Notes: generated from the letters alone by a model not told the origin. A DNA stretch of 11,288 bases from CAZILN01 sp964540005 (GCA_964540005.1 CAZILN010000103.1:1-11288); one strand, 5' to 3'. Shown: positions 1 to 8,019, numbered from the stretch's first letter. Numbers and translations are program-made.

Positions 1-83
1 ACAACGGTATTACATGAGGTCAGGATGAGAACGGGGGCAATCAATGTGATTGCAATTAACACGTATGTTCTTATTCGTTTCAT
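1..83 (-). CDS. Lipoprotein N-terminus, truncated by the left window edge
   Basis: An ATG at 81-83 opens a minus-strand frame that stays open for 27 codons to the window edge. The peptide has a basic start (MKRIR), a hydrophobic stretch, and a lipobox L-T-S-C with the cysteine at residue 24, followed by N-T-V-V. This is a typical signal peptidase II lipoprotein signal, so the product should be lipid-anchored in the inner or outer membrane. The gene begins 19 bases after the stop of the GH36-type gene, so it is probably co-transcribed with it. Only the signal region is visible, so the mature function cannot be told; in such loci it could be a binding protein, a SusD-like protein, another glycosidase or an unknown. 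I am fairly sure it is a real gene because the lipobox is well formed and the spacing is operon-like. Confidence 0.72.
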   Translation of the reverse strand, partial: MKRIRTYVLIAITLIAPVLILTSCNTV

Positions 84-102
84 ATTCAGGTCAGTTTAAT
101 TA

Positions 103-2244
103 TTAATGCAGCGTTGGAGGCCTGTCGGCTTCTTCTATGCCCAGCACCTTAGGGGTATTGATCCTGTCGATACTTATATTTATACCTCTGTCTATCAATT
201 CAGTTCCCGGGAACCTTCCAAGCAATTGCCCGGAACCGGGATCATACACGTTATATTGCTTATTCCTGTCAACAGTATGAATGCGGAAAATGCGCATATG
301 ATCCGGTGAGTTGTTCCTGTAAAAGAACAGGACTCCACCTCCTCTTTCCGGGTTGAATTTGTAACAGGCATCCCAGTTGGACATCCCGGCTTTGTCCCCC
401 AGGTCGGATTTCTGGTAGTACCTTGTGTACTGGTATTTTTCTTCCATCTGCCGGTACCAGCTGGTCCATTTACGGTACCAGTCCTGCTGCTGGGGCTGTA
501 TATTGCGGACATCGCCGCAGAGCAGCTGGACGGAAGATGCGACCGATTGATAGGCAAATTCATGCATATCTGAGATAAGCAACTGGTTGCCCACCAACAT
601 AGTTGCCGGAGGAATGACACGGGCCCTTTCCTGGATCACCTGTCGGATGGATACGGGTCCACGGGGCGGATCGAACTCGTAATTGGTTAGCCAGGATACA
701 TCGGTATGCTGGATCAGGGAGTAATCGGAGATATTATAGCGCCCCCATACCTCGAAGGTACAATCGGTTATCAGGTCCGGAAAGCGCTGATGGAGAGAAT
801 CCAGCAGCCTGATAGTACCTTCATAGATGGCCCAGTAGGAACTTTCACGGTCCGAATAGTCCTTGCCCTCAAAATCGTAATCCCCCGATAAGGCCGGATC
901 CATGATATAGGCTGAGTTGGCCACCGCGAAATCAAGTTTCACGTAGGCCAGCTGACAGGTAAATATGTAGTGACTCAGTTTTGTCAGGATATAGTCGAAC
1001 CAAGGGGAGGCCATTGACATGGTTACCAGCTTGTCCCACCCGGGGGAGTGCAGATCGGCCGGGTCTCCGTTCACATTCTGAACCGCCCATTCAGGATGCT
1101 GGGCGAAGATCTGGCTTTCCCGGTCTATGGTCGATATGGTAAACCACATACCGGGTTTCATCCCTTTGTACCTGATATACTTACAGGTTTCCTGCAGTCC
1201 GTGTGGAAATTTCTCAGGATGCGGGTTCCAGTCCCCACGGCAATCCTGCCATCCATCATCGAGTATGAGCACATCAACACCGGTACCTGAAAGCGAAGCG
1301 GCAAGCTCCCTTATCAGCTCTTCGTTGATCTCTTTTCTGAAGGGATTCCAGGTGCAATAATAGAACAGGGGATATTCCTGTCGTTCAAATAGCTGAATAT
1401 CAAGGTAATTGCGCACGAAATCCGAGAAATGGCCTTCAAATGCATCCTGCCACCCGGGACCCTGATAGAGGCAGATGAAGGCTCCCGGACTACGGAATGA
1501 CTCACCTGCCTTCAGCACTTTTTTAAAGGGATAGTCTTCGTGGAGGTGCCTCATGCCGATGGTGATCTGTTCATCAACTGGATAAACATTTGTTTTTTTC
1601 AGTACCGAAGGGGCTTCGTTTCCGAGAATGAATCCCTCTTCTGAATTCTCATTATACACCAGCAGGGCAGGGTCATAATAATCACCCCTGTATGGAATGC
1701 GCATCAGGCTGGTTCCGTAATTAGCATATACATTGGTAAGATAGGTCGATTGCGGGACCAGTTTGAGATTCTCCACATCAAGGGATGTGAGGCTGAACCC
1801 TCTGTCTGAAAGGTTATGGAAATGCAGGAATTTCCTGATGACCGGCAGTTCATTATAAATGCGATACTCAAGCTCCATGACCAGGGAGTCCATCCTGGTA
1901 CCGGATTTACCTGAAAAGCTCAGGACCAGGGATCTATAACCCGGGGACCCGGAATTCACAGGGGAAGCATTCAGATTGAATTCATCCAGTACATTCCTTC
2001 CGTTAATGGTGATATTATCTATGTCGACTGAAAATTCAAGGGATCCATAGGAGGCATATTCGACGCCGGTACTTTTGTTAAAAAAAGAACTGCAGGTCAA
2101 TCCGTGACCGGAAATACTTACTGCACGCTGCAGGTACGGATTGCTCATAAGGAAGGAATCCTTATGGATCTCGATCATGGCCTGGGAGAGAAGTAGCTGG
2201 GAAACCATGATCAGCAGGGAGCCAAATATAAATCTTCCTGTCAT
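103..2244 (-). CDS. GH36-type (clan GH-D) alpha-galactosidase-like glycosidase, exported
   Basis: This 713-residue protein is of usual GH36 length. Residues 1-22 form a signal peptide ending near S-Q-A, so it acts in the periplasm or outside. An N-terminal beta-sandwich (about 25-280) precedes a TIM barrel (about 290-620) and a short C-terminal beta domain. Barrel landmarks are ILDDGWQ (327-333), GMKPGMWF (361-368) and YVKLDF (434-439). Asp438 in K-L-D fits the clan GH-D nucleophile. Asp515 in IQHTDVSW is the best acid/base candidate, matching the S/T-D position of GH36 enzymes. The expected reaction is retaining hydrolysis of alpha-galactosides. Both catalytic loops depart from the common K-W-D-M-N and S-D-N-T-D forms, so another glycosyl group is possible. 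It starts 10 bases after the aldolase stop, indicating co-transcription. The GH-D fold is secure, the substrate is not. Confidence 0.85.
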   Translation of the reverse strand: MTGRFIFGSLLIMVSQLLLSQAMIEIHKDSFLMSNPYLQRAVSISGHGLTCSSFFNKSTGVEYASYGSLEFSVDIDNITINGRNVLDEFNLNASPVNSGSPGYRSLVLSFSGKSGTRMDSLVMELEYRIYNELPVIRKFLHFHNLSDRGFSLTSLDVENLKLVPQSTYLTNVYANYGTSLMRIPYRGDYYDPALLVYNENSEEGFILGNEAPSVLKKTNVYPVDEQITIGMRHLHEDYPFKKVLKAGESFRSPGAFICLYQGPGWQDAFEGHFSDFVRNYLDIQLFERQEYPLFYYCTWNPFRKEINEELIRELAASLSGTGVDVLILDDGWQDCRGDWNPHPEKFPHGLQETCKYIRYKGMKPGMWFTISTIDRESQIFAQHPEWAVQNVNGDPADLHSPGWDKLVTMSMASPWFDYILTKLSHYIFTCQLAYVKLDFAVANSAYIMDPALSGDYDFEGKDYSDRESSYWAIYEGTIRLLDSLHQRFPDLITDCTFEVWGRYNISDYSLIQHTDVSWLTNYEFDPPRGPVSIRQVIQERARVIPPATMLVGNQLLISDMHEFAYQSVASSVQLLCGDVRNIQPQQQDWYRKWTSWYRQMEEKYQYTRYYQKSDLGDKAGMSNWDACYKFNPERGGGVLFFYRNNSPDHMRIFRIHTVDRNKQYNVYDPGSGQLLGRFPGTELIDRGINISIDRINTPKVLGIEEADRPPTLH

Positions 2245-2254
2245 AATCTTTGTC

Positions 2255-2881
2255 TTAAAGGGATTCAGTTATTTCCTTACATCTGCTCCTGATCTGATCC
2301 CAGTTGCCTGCCCTGATCTCATCTTTAGCAGCCATCCAGGAACCACCGCATGCAAGTACCTGCGGGAGATCAAGATAGGACTGTAAATTACCTGCATTGA
2401 TCCCGCCGGTCGGGATGTAACGTATCCCAAGATGGGAATACGGGGCACTCATGCTCTTGAGAAAGCCGGTCCCTCCGGCTGCCTCTGCAGGGAAATACTT
2501 GAGCACCCGGATATCCATTTCGATGGAGGCTTCGATCTCACTGGGCGTCATGATACCCGGAGCAAATGGGAAGCCTATGTCCAGTGCAGCCTGAATTACA
2601 TTTTCCTTGAAGCCGGGGGCAACCCCGAATTTTGCTCCATGGTCAGAGGCCATGTTGATCTGATCGGGAGTAAGGATGGTGCCTGCCCCGACCAGGAAAT
2701 CAGGCCTCTCCCTGCCAAGTATCCTGATGGCTTCAATCCCCGCTTCTGTCCGGAAAGTAAACTCTGCCAGGGGCAGTCCGCATTCGGTCAGGGTATCAGC
2801 CAGCGGAAGAGCCTGTGCAGGATCTTCGATGGTGATAATGGGGATGACCCTGTAGGTGGCCAAGAGATCAAAGATTTCCAT
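2255..2881 (-). CDS. eda: 2-dehydro-3-deoxy-phosphogluconate (KDPG/KDPGal) aldolase
   Basis: A class I aldolase of 208 residues, the normal length, with the whole Eda active site in place: Glu40 and Arg44 in EFTFRTE, Thr68 in VGAGT, the A-P-G turn at 88-90, the Schiff-base Lys128 in LKYFPAE, and the phosphate-binding PTGG and CGGSW segments near the C-terminus. It cleaves 2-keto-3-deoxy-6-phosphogluconate, or the galacto epimer, to pyruvate and glyceraldehyde 3-phosphate in the cytoplasm. There is no signal peptide. It follows the TIM-barrel gene by 83 bases and precedes the GH36-type gene by 10. No KDG kinase or aldonate dehydratase is visible, so these would have to lie elsewhere or beyond the left edge. 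With a possible alpha-galactosidase next door, a galactonate-type route (KDPGal) is as plausible as the gluconate or uronate route. Family assignment is near certain; the in vivo substrate is inferred. Confidence 0.95.
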   Translation of the reverse strand: MEIFDLLATYRVIPIITIEDPAQALPLADTLTECGLPLAEFTFRTEAGIEAIRILGRERPDFLVGAGTILTPDQINMASDHGAKFGVAPGFKENVIQAALDIGFPFAPGIMTPSEIEASIEMDIRVLKYFPAEAAGGTGFLKSMSAPYSHLGIRYIPTGGINAGNLQSYLDLPQVLACGGSWMAAKDEIRAGNWDQIRSRCKEITESL

Positions 2882-2923
2882 ATTACAAGATAATTTCAGC
2901 TGTTTTCACAGCCAGAGTTATTT

Positions 2924-2958
2924 ATGCTGACAGCATTCCTGATTTCGGCTGACAGCAT
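2924..2958. promoter_or_regulatory. Paired palindromic sites between the TIM-barrel gene and eda
   Basis: ATGCTGACAGCAT at 2924-2936 is a perfect 13-base palindrome (6-1-6). A partner carrying the same 11 bases, GCTGACAGCAT, lies at 2948-2958, exactly 22 bases (about two helical turns) from the copy at 2926-2936. Both sit just after the TIM-barrel stop and 40-80 bases upstream of the eda ATG. Same-face spacing suits two dimers of a transcriptional regulator. Alternatively the two sites can pair in the transcript as an 11-base stem with one central mismatch and a 13-base loop, giving an intercistronic hairpin. No U-run follows on the minus strand, so a simple intrinsic terminator is unlikely. 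Function is not shown by the sequence. Confidence 0.35.
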
Positions 2959-2964
2959 CGGTAA

Positions 2965-3957
2965 TTACTGCTGAAAAGCGTCATCAAATGCTTGTCCGGA
3001 GGGAGCAAAATCCAGGCTTTTTACGAATTGGCATGACTCTGCCGCCCCATGTTCACGGTCCATTCCCGGATCTTCCCATTCCACCGACAGGGGACCCTGG
3101 TAACTGATCCTGTTAAGGGCCCTGATGATCTCCTCAAAGTTGGTGTCGCCCCTGCCCGGACTGGCGAAATCCCAGAACCGGCGCCGGTCCCCAAAATCGA
3201 TATGTCCGCCAAACACCCCTGCATCTTTGGGAATATCGGACCATTTGGCATCCTTGATATGTACATGAAAGATCCTGTCGCTGAAGCGGTAGATGAATTC
3301 CACATAATCCACTCCCTGGTAACCGAAATGGCTGGGGTCGTAGTTAAAGCCGAAAGCCGGATGGTTCCTGACGGCATCCAGGGTCCTTTCAGCAGAGGCG
3401 ATGTCGAAGGCAATTTCCGTGGGATGGACCTCCAGTCCAAACCGGATGCCCAGCTTCTGGAATTCATCGAGAATGGGGATCCACCTTTTGGCGAAATCCT
3501 CATAGCCGGCGTCTATCATTGCCGATGTTACAGGAGGAAAGGAATATAGGAGGTGCCATATAGAGCTCCCAGTAAATCCGTTGACTACTTTGACCCCCAG
3601 GTGTTTGGCAGCCCGGGCTGTTTTGATCATCTCATCGGCAGCCCTCTGCCTGACACCTTCGGGATCCCCATCGCCCCAGATATAATCAGGAAGTATGGAT
3701 TTGTGCCGCTCATCTATAATGTCACAAACTGCCTGTCCTACCAGGTGAGTAGAAATGGCAAACAGCTGCAAACCATTGTCTTCCAGCAGTTTTCTCCTTG
3801 CATTACAATAGGCTTCATCAGCCTTATCAATTTCAAGATGGTCTCCCCAGCAGGCAAGCTCAAGGCCATCATATCCGAATTCCCTTGCTTTTGTGCACAT
3901 GGTTTCAATGGGCAGGTCCGCCCATTGGCCGGTGAATATTGTTACTGGTCGTGGCAT
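2965..3957 (-). CDS. Sugar phosphate isomerase/epimerase-family TIM barrel (AP_endonuc_2 fold)
   Basis: The 330-residue protein has no signal peptide and the xylose isomerase-like TIM-barrel layout: an opening strand VTIFTGQW, then FGYDGLELACW near residues 27-37. The usual divalent-metal ligands are visible as Glu176 (GLEVHP), Asp207 with His210 (NYDPSH), His233 (HVHIKD) and Glu293 (SVEWED). Members act as keto-sugar isomerases, epimerases or dehydratases, and some (DgpB/C-type) break glycosidic C-C bonds after C3 oxidation. The neighbouring Gfo/Idh/MocA gene, 73 bases upstream, gives the recurring pair known from E. coli YcjS/YcjR and from C-glycoside pathways, so a role on a 3-keto-sugar or 3-keto-glycoside is the best guess. 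I chose the ATG at 3957 because the barrel's first strand starts at once after it. The fold and metal site are secure; the reaction is not. Confidence 0.88.
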   Translation of the reverse strand: MPRPVTIFTGQWADLPIETMCTKAREFGYDGLELACWGDHLEIDKADEAYCNARRKLLEDNGLQLFAISTHLVGQAVCDIIDERHKSILPDYIWGDGDPEGVRQRAADEMIKTARAAKHLGVKVVNGFTGSSIWHLLYSFPPVTSAMIDAGYEDFAKRWIPILDEFQKLGIRFGLEVHPTEIAFDIASAERTLDAVRNHPAFGFNYDPSHFGYQGVDYVEFIYRFSDRIFHVHIKDAKWSDIPKDAGVFGGHIDFGDRRRFWDFASPGRGDTNFEEIIRALNRISYQGPLSVEWEDPGMDREHGAAESCQFVKSLDFAPSGQAFDDAFQQ

Positions 3958-4030
3958 GGTACTTTGATTAATTGATTAATAAAATTATAGTATTTATTAC
4001 TTGCAATCAGAAATTTCCGGTTATTCTTTC

Positions 4031-5191
4031 TTATTCATGGAATTTTACCCATTGTTGTTTGGCGGAAGATTCCACCACGGTCTCCTGGAACAGCATTCCC
4101 CTGAGTCCGTCATATACAGTTGGAAAATCATTTGAGAGGGCAGGAGGTTTTTCCCCGTCAAGCCGGTGTTGTAAGCATACCGCTACATTACGGTAAATAT
4201 TGGCGAATGCTTCGATAAGGCCTTCCGGATGGCCAAAGGGCAGGCGGGTGTTGTACCGGGCAATCTCTGAAAGGTATTCCGGATGCCCGGCACGGATAAT
4301 CTTAATGGGTTCATCCAGCATTTTCAGGAACAGTTTGTTGGGATCATGCTGGTGCCATTCGATTCCTCCCTTATCCCCGTATACCCTTATGCTGCTGTCA
4401 TTTTCCTCTCCTGCAGCTATCTGGGTTGCGAACAGGATGCCTTTTGCGCCGTTCTCAAACCTCAGGAGTATGTTGCTGTCATCATCCAGATGCCTGTCCG
4501 CAACGAAAGTGGTCAGGTCTGCACACAGCTCGGTGACCTTTAATCCGGTTACAAACTCCGCCATTATAAGGGCATGTGTGCCAATATCAGCAATGGCTCC
4601 ACCGGGACCAGAACGGGCCGGATCGGATCTCCAGTCAGCCTGTTTGTTATCGGTTTTTTCAAGAGGGGTTGACAACCAACCCTGGGGGTATTCGCTGATG
4701 ACCTTCCTGATATTGCCCAGCACCCCGTTCCTGATCAGCTTTTTAGCTTCCTGCACAAGGGGATATGCGACATAGGGATGCGTGACTGCAAAAAGCAAAC
4801 CTGTTTCCTCGGTCAGCCGCACCAGTTCCCTGGCTTCATCGGAATTCAGGGTGAGGGGTTTATCCGAAACCACATGAAATCCATTTTTAAGGGCTAGCCA
4901 TGCCGGTTCATAGTGCAGGTGGTTCGGGGTAACGATACATAGGAAATCCATCCTCTCCCCTTCAGGCAGTGCCTTTTCTTTGTCTATCATTTCCTGGTAG
5001 CTGCCATAGGTCCTGGCGGGATCCAGGTAATATTTCTCCCCGGTTTCCCTGGATTTGGACGGATCCGAGCTGAATGCCCCGCAGACCAGTTGTATCTGTC
5101 CGTCCAGAACGGCAGCGTTGTAATGGACCACACCGATAAAGGAACCCGGACCGCCGCCCACCATTCCCATGTTTATTTTACGTTTCTTCAT
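4031..5191 (-). CDS. Gfo/Idh/MocA-family NAD(P)-dependent oxidoreductase
   Basis: A cytoplasmic oxidoreductase of 386 residues. The Rossmann half begins at residue 5 with a glycine-rich GGGPGSFIG loop (12-20) and continues through FLCIVTPNHLHY (83-94) to DKP at 110-112, this subfamily's version of the E-K-P lysine motif. The C-terminal half carries the catalytic D-I-G-T-H motif (Asp202, His206). The N-terminal signature with SFIG and H-Y-N-A-A, and the long insertion near KQADWRSDP (183-191), suggest a distinct sugar-dehydrogenase subgroup. Relatives oxidise or reduce sugar hydroxyls, commonly at C3 (YcjS, DgpA). It starts 5 bases after the cytochrome stop and is followed by the TIM-barrel gene. 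It probably oxidises the sugar or reduces a keto intermediate made by the upstream dehydrogenase. Family is certain; direction and substrate are inferred. Confidence 0.92.
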   Translation of the reverse strand: MKKRKINMGMVGGGPGSFIGVVHYNAAVLDGQIQLVCGAFSSDPSKSRETGEKYYLDPARTYGSYQEMIDKEKALPEGERMDFLCIVTPNHLHYEPAWLALKNGFHVVSDKPLTLNSDEARELVRLTEETGLLFAVTHPYVAYPLVQEAKKLIRNGVLGNIRKVISEYPQGWLSTPLEKTDNKQADWRSDPARSGPGGAIADIGTHALIMAEFVTGLKVTELCADLTTFVADRHLDDDSNILLRFENGAKGILFATQIAAGEENDSSIRVYGDKGGIEWHQHDPNKLFLKMLDEPIKIIRAGHPEYLSEIARYNTRLPFGHPEGLIEAFANIYRNVAVCLQHRLDGEKPPALSNDFPTVYDGLRGMLFQETVVESSAKQQWVKFHE

Positions 5192-5196
5192 AGCTG

Positions 5197-6276
5197 TTAT
5201 ATTAATGTTTTAGGTCTTTTAAAATCTTCCCCATGGCAATCTTTACAGGAGACAAAATGTATGTTATTGGGACTGTCAGGATCGGCGTAGCTGGTATTCA
5301 TCTGTTCTACATCGAGATTGCAATTGGATAAGGCCGGGTGACAGGTCTTACATGAACTTTTAGTATCATGGATGTGCGGCCGGTGACAGGACAGGCAGCT
5401 AAGGCCCTCGTGCACACCCCTGGGGGTGCGGTCGTCTGCTGTCCCGGACTGGTGGCTGGCCTGAGGGGCATGACAGTGCATGCAGAGTTTCTGCCGGGGA
5501 TCATCTGAAATGGTCAGGGAGTCACCCTGATGATATATTTCGGGTTTTGGCAGGATGGAAACATGGAAATGCATCTTATCAGTCCGGGAATACAGGGATG
5601 TTGCGGGGATCCAGGGGGGACGGTTGTATTCCATTATCTGAGGGCAGGCATAATCCTGCCGGATGCCCGGGAATCCGGGTGAATGCATCTGGTGGCAGGT
5701 CATGCAGGGGATCACTGCCTGTTCCGATCGCATAGGGTCATTGAGCTGCCAGGGGCCCTGGGTACTGACAGGTTCCACCAAATCCTCAATTGATCCTTCG
5801 AAAAACATTCCATGGCAGCGCAGGCAGTCGAAATTGAGCATCTCCCTGCTGTTCTGTCCGGGATTCGTAAAAATCGCTGAATAGCTTGCCGAGTGCCCCC
5901 CTGACAACCATTCTGACCAGGCATTCTGATGGCATTTGATGCAGGAATTCATGGATTCCATGACCTGCTGTTCGGAAAGCCTCAGATCATCCACGTATGC
6001 TGAACTGAAATGGGTGGAGACCATCCCCAGTTTTTCCGAGAGGCTGTGGAACCCGTTACTGAGAGCCGTTCCATGACACTGCTCACAGTTGATCTCCCGG
6101 TGCGCTGAGAGGCTCCATGAAGTATAGGAATCATTTATTTCGTGGCAGGAATGGCATGTCCGGGACGGGGGTGCTACCGACCAGTAAATATAAATGGAAG
6201 AAGAGGCAACAAGGATCACGGCAAGGATAAGAGTGGAAATTATTATGATCTTTGATATAAGGGATCTTTTTTTCAT
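5197..6276 (-). CDS. Membrane-anchored nine-haem c-type cytochrome
   Basis: From the ATG at 6276 the protein has 359 residues: a basic start (MKKRS), one hydrophobic segment (about 9-32), then a periplasmic domain with nine CXXCH haem sites starting at Cys41, 64, 112, 151, 191, 265, 294, 309 and 344. The first two, CHSCHE and CEQCHG separated by S-A-H-R, recall NapC/NrfH-type quinol-linked cytochromes. Many further histidines could serve as distal ligands. An uncleaved anchor would keep it on the outer face of the inner membrane. It lies between the GMC dehydrogenase and the Gfo/Idh/MocA gene, 5 bases before the latter, so it is the natural electron acceptor for the flavoprotein. A GTG at 6285 would add three residues (M-I-N); I prefer the ATG because the basic signal start follows it. 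No close family name is recognised. Confidence 0.9.
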   Translation of the reverse strand: MKKRSLISKIIIISTLILAVILVASSSIYIYWSVAPPSRTCHSCHEINDSYTSWSLSAHREINCEQCHGTALSNGFHSLSEKLGMVSTHFSSAYVDDLRLSEQQVMESMNSCIKCHQNAWSEWLSGGHSASYSAIFTNPGQNSREMLNFDCLRCHGMFFEGSIEDLVEPVSTQGPWQLNDPMRSEQAVIPCMTCHQMHSPGFPGIRQDYACPQIMEYNRPPWIPATSLYSRTDKMHFHVSILPKPEIYHQGDSLTISDDPRQKLCMHCHAPQASHQSGTADDRTPRGVHEGLSCLSCHRPHIHDTKSSCKTCHPALSNCNLDVEQMNTSYADPDSPNNIHFVSCKDCHGEDFKRPKTLI

Positions 6277-6340
6277 ATTGATCACTGCCTGTTGCCTGTA
6301 TGCTTGTTTATTAACTCTATACCTGTTTAATAGTAATGGA

Positions 6341-7999
6341 TCAGGATCTGAATCTAGTACCCTTCCACTCTTTTTTAATATAATCCGAGACCCAATATGC
6401 CAGAGCCATTATGGTCAGGACGGGATTGAAGCCCCCGTTTGTAACATGAAGGCTCCCGTCGGCTATGAATACATTGTCTATTTCATGAAGCTGTCCGTAT
6501 CTATTGGTAACAGATGTTTTCGGATCGTTTCCCATCCGGCAGGTGCCTGACTGATGCTGTGAACCGGTTGAATAACGGCCTGCCGGTGCGGCTTGTATGA
6601 CAGAAGCGCCGGATTCCTTTAACCACTCTGATGCTTTCCCGGCTGCAAATTGGGCGACTTCCATATCATGATCGTGCCTGAGGAGTCCGTTTAGCCTGAC
6701 TACAGGCACACCCCAGAAATCGGTCACTTCAGGATCAACCTCAATCCTGTTTTCAAACTTTGGCATCTCCTGTACAGGACCGTGTATCCTGACTATCCTT
6801 TTGAAAGTTGTCCTTACAAAATCCTTGTGCTCCCTGCCCCAGCGCAGACCTTCAGGGGAAGCCTGGTTGGAAAAAGCCCAGGGCAGGGTGGTAAAACTGT
6901 TACACAGTACCAGTCCCCCGGCGATACCCGGATTATGATGATTGAAATCAGATACTGCTATATTGGCGTTGGGGCCGACATCATCAAAAATATCGTAATC
7001 AAATATGCCGTTGGCACCGGAATAGGCATGGTCCTGGCGGTTGTGCCCGACCCATCCATTGTTGTTCCCGGCTCCATCAGGGAAGAGTGCTGATTTTGAA
7101 TTCAGGAGCAGACGAGCCGTTTCACTGGCAGAACATGACAGTACCACCAGATCGGCTGTCTGTGTTTGTTCCCTGTCATTATCATCGAAATATTTGACCC
7201 CGCGTGCCCTGCCGGTTTCATCCACGATCAGGTGAAACACCTTGCTGTATGTCCTTAACCGGCAGTTCCCGGTTTCTATGGCTGTGGGAATGACGGTGTT
7301 GTGGGTCCCGTTTTTTGCGTTGACCGGACAGGCGAAACCCACACACCTTCTCATCCTGATACAGGCAGGCCTTCCGTTGTATGGGACAGAGTTGCGAAGC
7401 ATGGGAATAGGAAAGGGATGCCATCCCAGCCTGCTGGCCGATCCTTCCAGCATCCTGGATTCTAGGTTATAACTAAATCCCGGCATGGGAAAGGGCTTGC
7501 TTCGGGGCGGTCCAAAGGGATTGTTGCTGTAATCTCCTGAAACACCTATTTCATATTCAGCTTTCTCGTAGAAGGGTTCAAGATCCTCATAGGAAATGGG
7601 CCAGTCTTCAAGGCTTGATCCTTCAACATGGCCATAGGTGCTTTTCATCCTGAAATCCTCCCTCATGAACCTCCATGCCATGGCTCCGTAGGAAACAGTA
7701 CCGGAGCCCACACAGGCTGCAATGTTGCAATAGCTCCAGTCGTTGGGGTAGACCAGGCGGCTTTCACCGTTCGGTTCTACAAGGACACGTACATACTTGT
7801 TTTTATCCGGACCGAAGGCAGTATCGAGCGGGAAAGTAGTCTGTGAAATCAGTTCGTCATTATCATGGTCATCCCAGTCTGCCCATCCTCCCCTTTCGAA
7901 CAGTACCACCGATAAGCCGGCAGTGGCAAGCTCCTTGGCAACGATCCCTCCTCCGGCTCCCGAACCGACAACAATAGTGTTGACGTGTTTGTTTTTCAT
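6341..7999 (-). CDS. GMC-family FAD-dependent sugar/glycoside dehydrogenase, large subunit
   Basis: A 552-residue flavoprotein with the FAD Rossmann loop VVGSGAGGG (10-18) and the ribose-binding Glu35 in FERGG. The GMC flavin segment CVGSGTVSYGAMAWR lies in the N-terminal third. The C-terminal block has HQSGTCRMG, then IADGS and GFNPVLT; His482 and Asn525 fit the GMC catalytic His/Asn pair. It has no signal peptide. The Tat-signal subunit-3 gene directly upstream (20 bases) suggests folded export by hitch-hiking. An AGGA sits 5 bases before the ATG. This arrangement matches gluconate 2-dehydrogenase and FAD glucoside 3-dehydrogenase (LacABC-type) complexes, in which a sugar or glycoside hydroxyl is oxidised in the periplasm and electrons pass to a c-type cytochrome, here the nine-haem protein encoded next. 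Substrate and position of oxidation (C1, C2 or C3) cannot be read from the sequence. Confidence 0.93.
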   Translation of the reverse strand: MKNKHVNTIVVGSGAGGGIVAKELATAGLSVVLFERGGWADWDDHDNDELISQTTFPLDTAFGPDKNKYVRVLVEPNGESRLVYPNDWSYCNIAACVGSGTVSYGAMAWRFMREDFRMKSTYGHVEGSSLEDWPISYEDLEPFYEKAEYEIGVSGDYSNNPFGPPRSKPFPMPGFSYNLESRMLEGSASRLGWHPFPIPMLRNSVPYNGRPACIRMRRCVGFACPVNAKNGTHNTVIPTAIETGNCRLRTYSKVFHLIVDETGRARGVKYFDDNDREQTQTADLVVLSCSASETARLLLNSKSALFPDGAGNNNGWVGHNRQDHAYSGANGIFDYDIFDDVGPNANIAVSDFNHHNPGIAGGLVLCNSFTTLPWAFSNQASPEGLRWGREHKDFVRTTFKRIVRIHGPVQEMPKFENRIEVDPEVTDFWGVPVVRLNGLLRHDHDMEVAQFAAGKASEWLKESGASVIQAAPAGRYSTGSQHQSGTCRMGNDPKTSVTNRYGQLHEIDNVFIADGSLHVTNGGFNPVLTIMALAYWVSDYIKKEWKGTRFRS

Positions 8000-8019
8000 G
8001 TATCCTGGTTGTAAAAACC

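Noticed and set aside
3049..3549. Plus-strand open frame of 166 codons inside the TIM-barrel gene
   Set aside because: It lies wholly opposite a well-supported metal-dependent TIM barrel, has no recognisable motif, and is a codon-bias shadow. The same holds for other plus-strand frames, for example 4200-4775 and 2432-2893.
3967..3980. ATTAAT-TG-ATTAAT inverted repeat 10 bases ahead of the TIM-barrel start
   Set aside because: The half-sites are self-palindromic and lie in low-complexity AT-rich sequence; no second copy or promoter spacing supports an operator.
3958..4030. Possible internal promoter (TATAAT within the gap before the TIM-barrel gene)
   Set aside because: No -35 or Bacteroidota -33 TTTG element lies at a workable distance, and AT-rich gaps give such matches by chance.
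5197..6285. GTG at 6285 as the cytochrome start
   Set aside because: It adds only M-I-N before an ATG that directly opens a basic signal-anchor start; no strong ribosome site favours the GTG.
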